This document shows positions 35,742 to 47,853 of a DNA stretch of 64,000 nt, in pieces; the stretch's first letter is position 1; every line of letters starts with the position of its first letter. The DNA comes from Caprimulgus europaeus. Taxonomy: Eukaryota > Chordata > Aves > Caprimulgiformes > Caprimulgidae. Where the stretch lies: assembly GCA_907165065.1 (NCBI GenBank), contig OU015527.1, forward strand, positions 21,031,686 through 21,095,685, written 5' to 3'. Position numbers and translations under genes: made by a program. A model generated the notes under the pieces. The model searched no databases. It saw only the letters and a list, made by a program, of their open reading frames with translations, and was not told the origin of the DNA.

Positions 35742-38014
35742 GAAGGTTCAAGAACAGTTATGCTGGCAAACACAGTTTCTGTTCTTAACTCCAGAAAAAA
35801 TTGTGAAGAATTTTTAAATATAGAAAACTACAAGACAAGAAACTTAATCTTTCCTGATGATAATTCCTTAATTAAGGGATGGGGGATATTAATAATGTTT
35901 TTCAAAGAAAAGCCCCAAATAGTCCATCAAATATGGAGATCCTTGTATGTCTACCCAGAGTGTGAGAGGGAATGTGCTAAAAATATCATAGCTAAAAGGC
36001 AACTGATTGCATAGCTTTTTAAATTACTACCAGCAATTATATAATTGTTTTTCTCCCTATAGTACCATGTACATGCATCGCATCTTACCAAGATCCATGA
36101 AACAGAAACTACTTTATGTTCACCCATGTGCTTCAAACTATTGCCCTTGGAATATTATCCTTAACCTTGAAGTTGTTTCTGAATCATTCCAGGAAGTGCC
36201 TATCCAGTGTGAGGTATTGGGTGAAGTTATTCATCCCTTAACTATTTGGAAGTTCCCTTTTGCCACAGTGTGCTCAGGCTTTCTAAATTGCTAGTTGTGG
36301 TCATTGTGAGATGAGTCCTCCAAACATCACTGATGCACATGAAGAGAGATACAAATTTTTCACACTAATCTCATATTATTCACTACTAATGAGTGGCATA
36401 GAAAGCTGGTTCTGAACGTTCAGTTTCAGTTTAAACTGGCCTCTGAAGTTGAGTGTTCCTCATTGTTAAGGTTCCTTCATTTTAAGTTTTCAAAATATGC
36501 ATGTAGCATAAAAATAAAATTACTAATATGATACACAGCATTCAGTGTGACAAAATCATTAACAAATATTTTAATAATGCACATCTATTTCTAAATTCCC
36601 ATAAGAAAACCTTGTTAAAACTGTAATTCACCCTGTAATACCTTCCCCTAGTGCTAAAATCTAACTGGTAAAAATAATCTGAGAAGTGTGTCTAAGCATA
36701 ACTTGCTTTGAGCTTTAGCATATTAAGTTTTATGACAGACTGAGCTTCATTTACAACTAGTTCAACAATTTACAACTCCAACAATTAAGGCATTAGTGCA
36801 CAGAACACAGATGTGTTATTCCAAAGCTTCACTTTTTTGATGGCCCTTGTAGTCTTCCTTCTCCTTCAGCTCTAGTAACAATATGAAATTATATATTCAT
36901 CTTTAAAAAAAAATAATAATAAAACAGTCTGCAAGTGATTCTATTGGCTCCAGGTACCGAGAAAATTCTGTGCATTTACCTAAGTCCCTTCTACTATCCT
37001 GGTTGGACCAGGGTTCTGCTGTGTCATGCCCTTTTGTATTAAATGCTTCCTGTCTCACAGACCATAAACCAGGATCCAGAAAAAGCCTTTAGAGGTCTGA
37101 GATAGGCTTTAGAATAGATGCTAATTTATTGCATGGTGTTGATCAGTTAAGATATCAGTTACCATTTACGACAAGTGATATCAATTTTTCTTCAATTACA
37201 TATGACCTACAGGTCATATTTAGGACAAATTGGAGTCCTCAGAAATGTCACTCAGCTGTTGCCTAAATCTGGAAAGTTTTCAGCATTACACTGACTGGGA
37301 AGTCCTGAAGTACCACACAGCACTTTCTGTCTCATGTGCAAGCCCCACTTAGTCCCACAGTCCAGATCTGTTGTCTGCTGAGTGGCACAATACAATCCAC
37401 ATTGTGAGAGTGCATCTTCCAGAAGCGGCCCTGCAGAAGGCATGGACATTGCACTGCCCCAAAATGTGTCAGATGATGGACAGGGCTGCTGCTTATGGAA
37501 GATCTATTTTGGTTCTCTTCCCTACCTGAGAAGATCCCAAGCTATCTATCTGCCCAGGTTCATCTCTCCTCTCTTGTCACTTGCCAGGGTATGAGAGGGC
37601 CTCTTGTAGTGTCAGTTTTTCCTGTTGTTGATCCACGTACTATTGAATACGTCCAAGTAAAATGGGGACAGATAGCGCAAGCGAGTGTGTCCATCTGTCA
37701 TGCTAAGACTCCAGTCCGTGCATACTGACATCAGATATTTTACCAAATGAGCATTTAATGTAAAATACAACTAAGTGGGAAGAGTAAGGCAGACTGTCTG
37801 CTCTAAATTCCTGCTGGCGTATTTGCAGGGTATGAATAACTTAAAAGAATTTGATTACAGTGACCTATATTCACATTGTTCATTCAGTTACATCAGTACA
37901 AAAATGCACTGGAGGGCGTCTGGCTAGTGCCATACATCACCTTCCAGCATGCCAGTCAGTGAGGCAGTCAGTGAGATATAGCACTTCCAAGCTGCTCCTT
38001 CATGGGATTTTTCT
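35742..38014. other. Non-coding AT-rich interval
   Basis: Short frames only. An everted AGGTCA-like palindrome at 37200-37219 is listed separately. No repeat family recognised. Confidence 0.45.
37200..37219. promoter_or_regulatory. Perfect palindrome resembling an everted nuclear-receptor element
   Basis: ATATGACCT-AC-AGGTCATAT is a perfect 9-bp inverted repeat with a 2-nt centre. It contains TGACCT and AGGTCA, the half-site of many nuclear receptors, in everted arrangement with 2-bp spacing. There is no evidence of use; the site is isolated in non-coding DNA. Confidence 0.35.
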
Positions 38015-38156
38015 AAGAAGAAAAGAAAGAAAAAAAAAAAAAAGACAGGAAGAAAAGAAAAATAAATGAAAGGAAGAAGGGAAGAAAGGCAAGAAAGGCA
38101 GAAAGAAAGAAAGGCAGAAAGAAAGAAAGAAAGAAAGGCAGAAAGAAAGAAAGAAA
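38015..38156 (+). repeat. Purine-only microsatellite region (GAAA/GGCAGAAA type)
   Basis: About 142 bp made almost only of A and G with rare C/T interruptions. It includes an A14 run and compound GGCAGAAAGAAA repeats at about 38085-38156. Such homopurine mirror-like tracts can form triplex (H-) DNA and are usually length-polymorphic. Confidence 0.93.
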
Positions 38157-41100
38157 CTTTCAGTTTTTAACGGAGCTGAATGAATGTTTAGTTAAAAACT
38201 AGTCCTGGTGCAATGGCTGATGATTCCTGTCTTTCATTAGAAGTCCACCCATTGTGAGGGAGTGAGAGTGTGCTTGGTTTTGCTGAACTTAGCTTACTCT
38301 CTGTTTCTCCAAAACAGTGGTTTTGTGTCAGGATTCCCTGCTTTGGTCACTTGTTTTTTCCTTCTCCTGTCTTGAACTGCCCTATTTTTTCTAATTTCAG
38401 ACAAAGCAGAGAAATATTGCAAAAAATGAAAATCTTTAGTGGAGTTCATTTACAGAAATTTACAGGCCTGCTTCTCATCCAAAGACGTTTAAGTAATTTT
38501 GATTAAGCTTTGAAATTAAACATAAAGCTTTACTAGAGCTCTGTGCCAAGCCATTACCACTTTCAATATTATCAGTATTGCACTAACACACTGGAGAAGT
38601 TCAGTCTGACTTTACACTTGCTAATCACCAAGGCTTTCACACCACACAGCTTGCCCAGCTGCAGAAAACAGTCACTAAATCCCTCTCCAAGATCTGTATG
38701 GATCCCCAGTAAGATGTACATTTGCCTAGAGGTCTCCCAGTCATTTATTGCTCCCATTCCCTCATTCCTCAGTAGTGTAACCAGAATTACCCCTTTATTC
38801 CCAGGAACATATCAAAGTAATATAAGCCTAGCCTGTATAATACTTTTTGAGGAATAGCTGCAGATTAAGAAAACTCTAGGAAAAAAACGCTGTCATTCCT
38901 ATTCATTGCCTTCTCCTGTCCTGTTATTACATTCCCCTCTTGCAGTGAGACCTCCAGCAGACTTAGTGGGGGAAGGCAGAGGGAGGTGATTAAGACCCCC
39001 CTTCACTGAGCTTAATAAAAAATAGGTTGCTTCGTTACAGGTTTCTCAGGGGAACAATCCAGACCCTCATTGTAAATGAATTATGGTTTCTAAGACACCT
39101 CGGTGTTTTGGACAGCAATTCCAGGTAACTAGAAGAAATATAAACCATGTAAGTAATGCTAATAATTTTATCAGGTGCATTCTTGAAAAATGAAGCTGTA
39201 TGATTTTTTTGTCTGGGCTTTAGTAAAAGGGAAAATACAAGAAAACATAATGATTTTTTTTTCTGTTTGAATTCCATTCAATATTATTTTGACTGAACAA
39301 GGAAGAGAACCATAGAGGGCTTAGAAAACCCAGTCTTATCAGTTTACCTAATATCCTGAAATATTTTGCTTTTGAGTAAAAAATTATGACACTAAAAATG
39401 GTTGTTAAAGAAATGAAATCTCACATGTCTAACAATTCCTAGCCTTTTTAGCTACAGCAGGATTCACACTGAAATTTATTATCATCTTCATTGTTCAGTT
39501 GTTAGCAGCCTTTGTTGGGTTTATGCTTTCCATAAATTTCTGTTTCTGTTTGTAGGAATATACAGGAAATCAAAACTCTAGGCATTGTGAGAAAACAAAA
39601 TGTATTAATATTTTTTTAGTATTTAAATCGTGTGGAAAGGTAGACAAGTCACATCATTTTATTTCTAGAGCTATTCTTAATGTTTCTACATATTTAAGCT
39701 GAGGAAGGCACTATAAATAATTTATAAAATTTATGAAGTTTAAATTTTTATAAATTCATATTTTCTCTGAAAGTAAAATTGAGTCATGTCTTACTTTCAA
39801 TTTAGCAGATTAAAATAATCTCTTAGGGTCCTACCGAGAAAGAAGTTTACAAACGCTTCATTAAGTATACTTATAAAAATCTTCACTACCAGCACCATTG
39901 CATCTACAAAGCTGCATCTTTCCACAGGTCGGTTTAAGAACATTATTTTCCCTTTATCCAACAGTGGTATCCTCAAAAATAATGAATGTTTCAGTCAGAG
40001 CTCCCACAGTTCCTTAAGAATGCCACGAAGACTTCATTGCTAATTGAAGAAATAGATAACGTGTCCTCACTTCAGCAGCCTTTATTTATTTTATGGACAT
40101 TTTTCATCCATGTTCAGACATTTGTTGTTTGAAATTCTACATACTTTAATGTTCCCCATCTGGAATGTTAATACTCGGCATGAAGAAAAGGAAGTCAAAA
40201 GAAAAAAGAAAAAAAAAGTAACAACATTTCTTTGACTCCCATATCAGTAGTACCAATTAGCTACATGAATTTTCCATCTGCTTTTGCTGAAGAATAAGTG
40301 AACAGCTGCATCCTACAGGAAGACAACCTGATGCAGCCAACAGAAACTGTCAAGCACCTGGTCATTTCCTGTCACTAGCTTCACTACTGCTGCAGATATC
40401 AAGTCATACAGCCTTTGTCTGCTAACTTTGAACAAACTCTACTGAAAAATCACTGCTATTTTGCTTTCTTTTAGTGAAATCTGTTTGCCTACTGATTTAA
40501 ATATTTGGGGTTTATATTTTTTTTATGTGCATTGGTTTGAATAGCATAATGGCATATGTGTGGAAATTTATGGGCCTCACAGTCTCCTAAACAATAAATA
40601 CACCAGAGTAATGCTGCAAATTAAAGAGAAATCAATTATTTTCTTTGGCATGGTCTAACTCTGCTGTTAATTGGTCATACATATTGTGTTGGGTGGTTGC
40701 ATCTAATTTGTTTATTTGCTTAAAGGAATACCTACCAGTTCACTTTTATGTTTCACACTGTATCATGCAAATTTTCTCATTCCTCAAATTTAAAAAGAGA
40801 TACTATTTTCTACCTTCCTACTCCCCACCATCCCACCCCCTGAAAAAAAAAAAAAAAGCATAGATGTATAGATATATTGGGATAGCTAATTTCAGACTAT
40901 CTGGCTAGCTGACTTATACAAATGGAAGTACTGATGTTTTCAGATATTCTGCATGAAGCATGAAGTTTCTTGCAATATATTTACACCTTTTGCAGCTGTC
41001 TCCTGCCAAAAATTTTTAGATAATACCTTTCTCCTTGTACATTGTTGAAGCAATCTTCTTACTCACATGGTATTGTTCAGCACTCTGGCTGAATCAGTGA

Positions 41101-42610
41101 AGGCTTGTAAAGGGGTAAGACCATCTGTAGTGTTAGGCAAAGAGTGAGAATGCTTTCTGGAACTGTCAGGGGAATTAGGAGATTTCTAATCTTTTTAATC
41201 CAAGGATTGTGAACCCTATCATTTTGACCTTGATTGTGAAATACCTGATTTTAAAAGAAATAGATAATTTTGAAAATAACAGTAGGTGTCAGAATTTAAA
41301 CTTAGGCTCAACTTCTTCACAAACAGTAACTGAAAATCACACATTCATATATAGCTTGGGGCATGACACGGGTGTATTTATGTAATTTCAGTGCTGCATC
41401 TCTTGTCAGGAGTTTTACCTTACTGTAAAAACTGCCTTATAGATTGCCTGCCTTATTAAATTTGCAGATACCATGGCTGTGGTCTGCAGAGCTGTGAATG
41501 CAAGACCATCTCCTGCATATTACTGTGGTTTTTAAGATCTATATTCCTTCTAGTTCCAAGTGGTCTAATAGGTTGTCCCTCTCCTCAGTTTCCACAGTAA
41601 TCCTCTTCCAGAACAACCATTGCAACAGAGGTTTTGTGTTGTATATGTATGCATGCACTATGAGAATGCCATTTGCTAATAGGTCCATGCCTAGAAATAG
41701 AGAGGATGCTTGAGCCAGGCTTCCCCTGTGCTCTCTGAAGGTCTCTGCTGCAAAGACCGGTTCTGTTTCGTCTTCCCCAGTCCTCAGCAAACACAGACTC
41801 ACAAAGAGAGCAGCAAACATCTGTATGGGAGCCTAGGCAGACTCAGGGGGGGTGGTCTTAATGAGGTATGCTGGCATAGCCACATCTTTGCAACCTAATC
41901 TTTCTGTTAGGTCAATTCACACTGGGATGTGTGGCACAGCAACAGCAGCCTCTTTGTGTTGTTTGTCTGGGAAAGACAGGTTTTCTGCCCCAAATGCATT
42001 GTCATACTTCATTTGTGAATCTCTTGAATTTTTAGCAGAGGGAGTTGAAATACAGGGGTCAGAGCTATAACCAGCAAGTGTCTTAGCTAATTGCAGGTAT
42101 TCATCCTGTGAAACCCACAGCATGAGCTTACAGCGTTTCATGACACCTCATAAGTTCTGGGTGAGCCGTTTCATCTCACTCCTGTGTTCACACCTGTCCC
42201 CACAGTGCCTGTCTCTCATTTTTTCCTTTCACAGTTGACAGCCAAGCCATTTTTTGGTCTTAGCCCAAGGAGCAGGGGGAAAAAAAGTCATTTGAACTAT
42301 TTAATTTGTGAGGTTTGCAGTTAAACTGAATAAAGATCTTGGAATAGGAAATGCTTCTGTTTGGTATTCAGCAAACTAAAGTTGTGATGGTGATTAGTAA
42401 AATTCAGAGCTCACAAGACCCCTCAGAGGTAAGAGTTATTTTATGAGTTCCTTTATAGTATGTTTTTCTGGTCCTCAGAATACTCAGACATCTGTATCTA
42501 TGAAAAAGCAGTCACTCTTCAATATAAATATCTCTACATTTTAAAGCTAACATCTGAAGCTAAAACTGGTTTTCTTAAGATATATTTAGATCCTTTAGAT
42601 AATGTGTGTT
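38157..42610. other. Non-coding AT-rich interval
   Basis: No gene recognised. An A15 run is near 40844. Opposing frames at 41498-41820 and 41852-42141 overlap on both strands without domains. Confidence 0.45.
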
Positions 42611-42810
42611 CACAGAATCACAGAATGGCCGGGGTTGGAAGGGACCTCAGGAGATCATCTAGTCCAATCCTCCTACCAAAGCAGGTTCCCTACACCAGGT
42701 TTCACAGGAAAGCGTCCAGGCGGGTCTTGAACATCTCCAGAGACGGAGACTCCACAGCCTCTCTGGGCAGCTTATTCCAGTGCTCCGACACCCTGACAGT
42801 AAAGAAGCAT
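42611..42810 (-). mobile_element. CR1 LINE 3' end in reverse orientation
   Basis: On the plus strand it starts CACAGAATCACAGAATGGCC and continues 'ggttggaagggacctcagga', 'gatcatctagtccaatcctc', then 'ccaggcgggtcttgaacatc' and 'gagactccacagcctctctg'. This is the reverse complement of a CR1 3' terminus with two octamer-type units (ATTCTGTG). It breaks off near 'cagtaaagaag', giving about 200 bp. The 123-codon plus-strand frame crossing it is not a gene. Confidence 0.95.
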
Positions 42811-44318
42811 ACAGAAGAAACTTGTTCATGAAGAAGAGAATACAAATGACTGATTTTTGGATCTTGAATCATTAGGTTATCATGTTATGAAAGATTATTT
42901 TAATAATCATTTAGAAGTACATGGTTTAAGAGCACCTTCTCTTTTCATAGTCCATTTTGTTGCAGACATACTTCCATCCTGCTGCAGATGTATCTTCATT
43001 CTGTTTTTCTCTTTTAGGCAATTGCCCCTGCAATAAGCATATCCTGACAAAATTCCATTTCATATCTGAGAACTGAAGATCATAATAGGAGATTCTGTAA
43101 CTAATTTTCAGATATAAGACAAAATATCCATAAATCAAAGATTAAGCTGCAGCAGATCTTCTTCATCATTGGAGCTATTTGTGCAAGGTTTAAGCCTGTC
43201 TCCTATTCAACACCTTCTACACTTGCTTTAGATGTATACAAACTCCTGTTTCAAAAGGTTTATAAGAGCTGTGCCATTGTCTATAAAACCAGCTCCAGAT
43301 ATTCAGCTTTTGAAAATCTGCACCTATTCAGCGAGTTCCCAGCTCAAGCTTATCCTTCATAAACACTTCCCAAGCACCTAGACATTGTTAGTCTCCCATA
43401 ACAGTGTAACTCTCTTTTTAAGACTCTTTTATGATGACAAAATCTCTGATAAGGGCTCCTAGTATATCAAGCTTTATCATTATCACCACTACTATAGCAG
43501 TACCACTCTACAACACACAAACAAACTGGCTTTTGAAAATTTTTTAAGATTGCACAAAGTATCCATTAGACAGACACATACAGTATGTCATATACCTAGA
43601 CTGGATAGCAAGAAAGCATGGGGCATTTATGGCAAAAGTAACCTATTGTTTTGGATTAAGGTCTGTCCTACTGAATCATTTGTGTTTTCCTGACTGACTC
43701 AGTGGATGAATTAAATGCTGCAAAGCAGGGAATAATGTCAGATAAAATGGTGAACAATAATTCAATTAAAAACTGAAATAGAGACAGGTGTATTTTCCTG
43801 CATTGCTTTATTCAGAAAGCAGAAGGATTGTGAAGCTGCTGAGGTAAATTTATTTTTATTTCTTTTGATTTACAAATCCACCCATTTTGCAATCTTTAAG
43901 CTCTATACATTTTGTCATGTCATAATGGTTCATAATCTGAAGCATCAATCAGTGTATGTATCTAGATAGAAGGCAACGATCTTTTAATTTCATAATAGCC
44001 ACTACATAAATATATACACCAATATATAGCATCAGTCACCAATTGCTTTGGTGTTTCCCATAAAATGTAGGGCTCTGCTGAGGTAATAGGGAAATATTTA
44101 ATGTCTTTGATATTAAACAGGATTCCTTTCATTTAATCCCCATGGTTACTGCCAGGCTTAAGGCTGGCTAGAAGCAGCAATAATACACCGTCAGAGAAAA
44201 GTAGATAAGAGGTATTGCAATGGAAGATTGTGTATTTGCACAGCTGGGGATGTACCATACACTACCTGCTGGTATGGCTATGCAGCATTTACCCCCTTTA
44301 GTCACCACAGAGCACTGC
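42811..44318. other. Non-coding AT-rich interval
   Basis: Nothing recognised apart from short chance frames. Confidence 0.5.
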
Positions 44319-44412
44319 GGGGGGCGGGGAGAGAGAGAGAGCAGGTGAGCAGGATAAAGAGAGAGCAGAGGACTGAGAATAAGGAGGAGAAGAGGGAGAA
44401 AAGGAGGAGATG
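44319..44412 (+). repeat. G- and GA-rich purine tract
   Basis: Starts with GGGGGGCGGGGA, then a (GA)n stretch near 44330-44341 and GGAGGAGAAG-like purine blocks to about 44412. Low-complexity; the opposed frames over it are compositional. Confidence 0.8.
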
Positions 44413-44460
44413 ATGGTTGTTCAAAGTGCAGGAGGAGCGGTGGTGAGGGGGGAAAAGCAA

Positions 44461-44490
44461 CTTCTCATAGCAGCAGTCAGCTATGAGAAG
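44461..44490. repeat. Perfect 11-bp inverted repeat
   Basis: CTTCTCATAGC (44461-44471) and GCTATGAGAAG (44480-44490) are exact reverse complements around an 8-nt loop. The site lies just after the purine tract. Function unknown. Confidence 0.85.
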
Positions 44491-45956
44491 CTCCACTGGG
44501 GAGACAGAAAGTGCTGCTTGAAGGCATTAGTGTGAAAACTGCTGGCTGTGGTGTCAGTTTTGATGTGGTTCTGTCTCTAGCTGCTGCTGTGGTTGCTCGC
44601 ACTCCTCACATCTATCACTCCCACAAGCCTGAACGAGAAGGTAGGCTTTGCGGTAGCACTGGGTCAGTATAAAAAAATAGTCAGAGAGCCAGTTGACTGA
44701 GAGGAGGAAGGAAACTCTTGCCTGTGAGGACATGTAGAGCCCCTCCTGCTAGCAACCCCATCCTTTAAATCACCAGAGCAACAGCTTCAGCTCCTCCAAT
44801 CACCCCAACAGTAGCGTGCTGTGCTGCGCTGCACTGGGAGTTACGGTTTCTTGGGTAAGCAGGTTTGTGCCAGAAATCATCAACGTCAGTGAAAGTGTGT
44901 GATGTTGGTTGGGAGGATTTGTGCTAGTTCTGTGAGTAAAGCTTTATAGTGGAGATTTCACAGCTTTATTATAAAGATTTCTTAAGGAAGAAGCTGAAAA
45001 AATGGTGCTCAGTGACTAGTTCAGACTCTATATGCAGTGGATGTCAAACACATTAATGTCAGTCAAAGAGCAGTATCTTCTTGTTTGTTCTAGATTATCT
45101 TCCCTGTTGATCAAGTCTTCATAGATTTTTTTTCCTTTTTCAGTGATATAATTATTATATAGGCAGAATCACTGCTATAAATTAATTCCTTGTTCCATTT
45201 GTCAAAGCAGGGGGACCCAAGGTATGCCTTACTATCTATGTGTAAATGACAAAAAGAAGTCAAGTTAATTAAAAAGAGATGAGAAAGTGAATGAATTGTT
45301 TTCCATGGTTGCAATTTTTCTTTATAACCCTTTATGCTCTTTTTTTGATGCACTCACGTGAAAAATAATGCTGCTACTTGAATCAGTCTTCCAAACTCTT
45401 TTCAAGTCTACCGTGCACTCCAACCTTTAACGACAAGCACTTAAACAAAATGCACTCTTCCACTGGATTTACTGTGAGTCTCTTAATAAGAGATTCTTCT
45501 GGTCAGCAAAATCACTTGAAAGCTTGACAATCTAGCCTTTTTAAAATTTATTTTATTTTTTTTTAAGTTGAAGAGGAGCTAATTTAAAATCACTGGAGAA
45601 ATCAAATGCGGGGTATTAAAGCAGCAAATCAACAGAGGGAAAGTGACCAGAATTAAATGGCTATTGATTTAACTGGTATCATCTCCTCCGATCATGGATA
45701 CATTATGTGAACGTTGGCCCCTTTCCTGATGGTACTTCTTTAAAATCACTTGGGGTGCAATAGCTACTTAATACATGTACTATAAGTAAAAAGAATGTTA
45801 ACATATTTTTCTATAAATGTCTTCATTTGACTTCGTATCCCTGCAGTGAAAAAACTGTGTAAGCTACATGTCTAGACTGGTTTCCATGTAGTGTGATTTC
45901 TGATGCAACCACTTAACAGGAATCAGACAATAACAGAACTATGTGCACCTATGCTT
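44491..45956. other. Non-coding interval
   Basis: No gene recognised. It moves from a slightly GC-richer part (44.5-44.9 kb) back to AT-rich sequence. Confidence 0.5.
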
Positions 45957-46039
45957 TTCTGAAACCAGTTACAAGCTCATTTAAGTCTTAACCCTGGCTT
46001 ATTGGTTCTGAAACCAGTTACAAACTTGCTAAATCATTT

Positions 46040-46070
<31 letters not shown>
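45957..46070 (+). repeat. 18-bp direct repeat followed by A25
   Basis: TTCTGAAACCAGTTACAA occurs at 45957-45974 and again, perfectly, at 46006-46023, 49 bp apart. It is followed closely by 25 adenines at 46046-46070. This could be a local duplication or the 3' end of a retroposed sequence with its poly(A); no parent sequence was recognised. Confidence 0.85.
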
Positions 46071-46959
46071 GAGTAAGTAATCTTGAGAAAACCAAGGAAG
46101 AGATATTGATGCAAACCATGCCCCTTTTCATCTCATGGGCTAGTGATATGTGTGCTCACCTGAGATCAGCTTCCTCATCCCCCATATGGGGATTTCAGTC
46201 AACATCTCTTGCAGCACACTGCCTCTATGAACACGCCAACGTTTATTCAAGGATGATCAATCTCCCTGTTCATATCTTGTCAGCCTCATCACTGTGTCAG
46301 TGTGATGGCTCTTCAGATCGGTCATGTGAAGTGGAATAGTGTCATAAAGGAGGCTGGGAGTGATTCAGCCTCGCATGCCCAGTACTGCAGCAGTGGCAGC
46401 AGCAGCACTCCCCTGGGGCCACCAAGCTCTGAGTCTTCCCCGGCAGAGCAGAGGATTGAACCTAAGCCTTGCCTGTGCCATTCAGCAGACCAGTCCCCAG
46501 ACTATCAACGGGATGAAACTGCTGCTGCTGCAACTACATTGTTGCCAACATAATCGCTACTAAAAACTCTCCCAATGAAAGGAGATTGCTTGACTTGAGG
46601 CAGAGCATGTGAAGTTTTCCTCTCTCTACCCCTCAGCCTCCTGGTCAGCTTACCCAGGCTGTATCATATGTTGTGTTAACCTTTGGACACACAATCCCGT
46701 AAGACTGTGGTTACCCAGTTTATCTTTTACAAACTCCATCACCCAGTGCCCACCCCAGCTCTCTGAGGTCAGCTTTCTGCAGTTCACCTGGATTGTCAGC
46801 CTCTTTGATCTGCCAAGGGAACTGTTTGTGTGATTCTCTCTTTAATAAATTTCAATCTGAATGTGTCAGTCTGGCAACACCCTACCACTTGAAATGTTTA
46901 AGTCTGATAAAACATTGTTTAAACAGGCAGATGAGGGCCTTTCACACCTATTCTCCCTG
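46071..46959. other. Non-coding interval next to CR1
   Basis: The 46.1-46.56 kb part is GC-richer and has overlapping frames (46106-46339, 46302-46553, 46360-46563) with serine/alanine-rich products from CAGCAG-type runs. No domain or splice pair was recognised. Confidence 0.4.
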
Positions 46960-47853
46960 CACCCTCAACAAGTTTGCAGATGACACCAAGCTGAGTAGTG
47001 TGGTTGACGCACCTGAGGGACAGGATGCCATCCAGAGGGACCTGGATAAACTTAAGAAGTAGACCCACGTGAACCTCACTTCAACAAGGCCAAGTGCAAG
47101 GTTCTGCACCTGGGTCAAGGCAATCCCTGGTATTAATACAGGCTGGGGGATGAAGGCGTTGAGAGCAGCCCTGCAGAGAAGGACTTGGGGGTACTGGTGG
47201 ATGAGAAGCTGAACATGAGCTGGCAATGTGAGCTTGCAGCCCAGAAGGCCAACCATATCCTGGGCTGCAACAGAAGAAGCATGGCCAGTAGGTCAAGGGA
47301 GGTGATTCTGCTCTGCAGCTCTGGTGAGACTGCAGCTGGAGTACTGCATCCAGCTCTGGAGTCCTCAGTAGAGGAAAGACATGGACCTGTTAGAGCATGC
47401 CCAGAGAAGGGCAACAAAAATGACCACAGGGATGGAACACCTCTCCTATGAAGACAGGCTGAGAGTTGGGGTTGTTCAGCCTGTAGAAGAGGAGGTTCCA
47501 GGGAGACCTTATTGTGGCCTTTCAATACTTGAAGGAGGCCTGTAAGAAAGATGAGGATAGACTTTTTAGCAGGGTCTGTAGCAACAGGACAAAGGGTAAT
47601 GGTTTTAAACTAAAAGAGGGTAAATTTAGACTAGATGTAAGGAAGATATTTTTTAAAATCAGGGTGGTGAAGCTCTGGAACAGGTTGCCCAGAGAGTTGG
47701 TAGAAGCCCCCATCCTTGGAAACATTCAAGGTCAGGTTGTACAGGGCTCTGAGCAACCTGATCTAGTTGAAGATGCCCCTGCTTACTGCAGAGGGGTTGG
47801 ACTGGATGACCTTTAAAAGTCCCTTCCAACCCAAACCATTCTGTGATTCTATG
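46960..47853 (+). mobile_element. CR1 LINE, about 0.9 kb, reverse-transcriptase FADD box to 3' end
   Basis: The longest CR1 copy in the window. Conceptual translation begins KFADDTKLSSVVDAPEGQDA, which includes the FADD catalytic box of the CR1 reverse transcriptase. A stop (TAG at 47060-47062) interrupts this frame. Further ORF2 remnants follow in shifted frames: LGVLVDEKLNMSWQCELAAQ near 47185 and GDRLFSR-like DEDRLFSRVCSNRTKGNGFK near 47560, then 'aggttgcccagagagttggt'. The 3' UTR ends 'gggttggactggatgacctt' and two octamers ATTCTGTG ATTCTATG at 47838-47853. Several frameshifts and stops make it a dead element. The 5' edge near 46960 is a truncation and is approximate. Confidence 0.95.

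Noticed and set aside
47514-47816. 100-codon plus-strand frame resembling a protein with RLFSR...RTKGNGFK motifs
   Set aside because: It is the decayed ORF2 end of the CR1 element, not a host gene.
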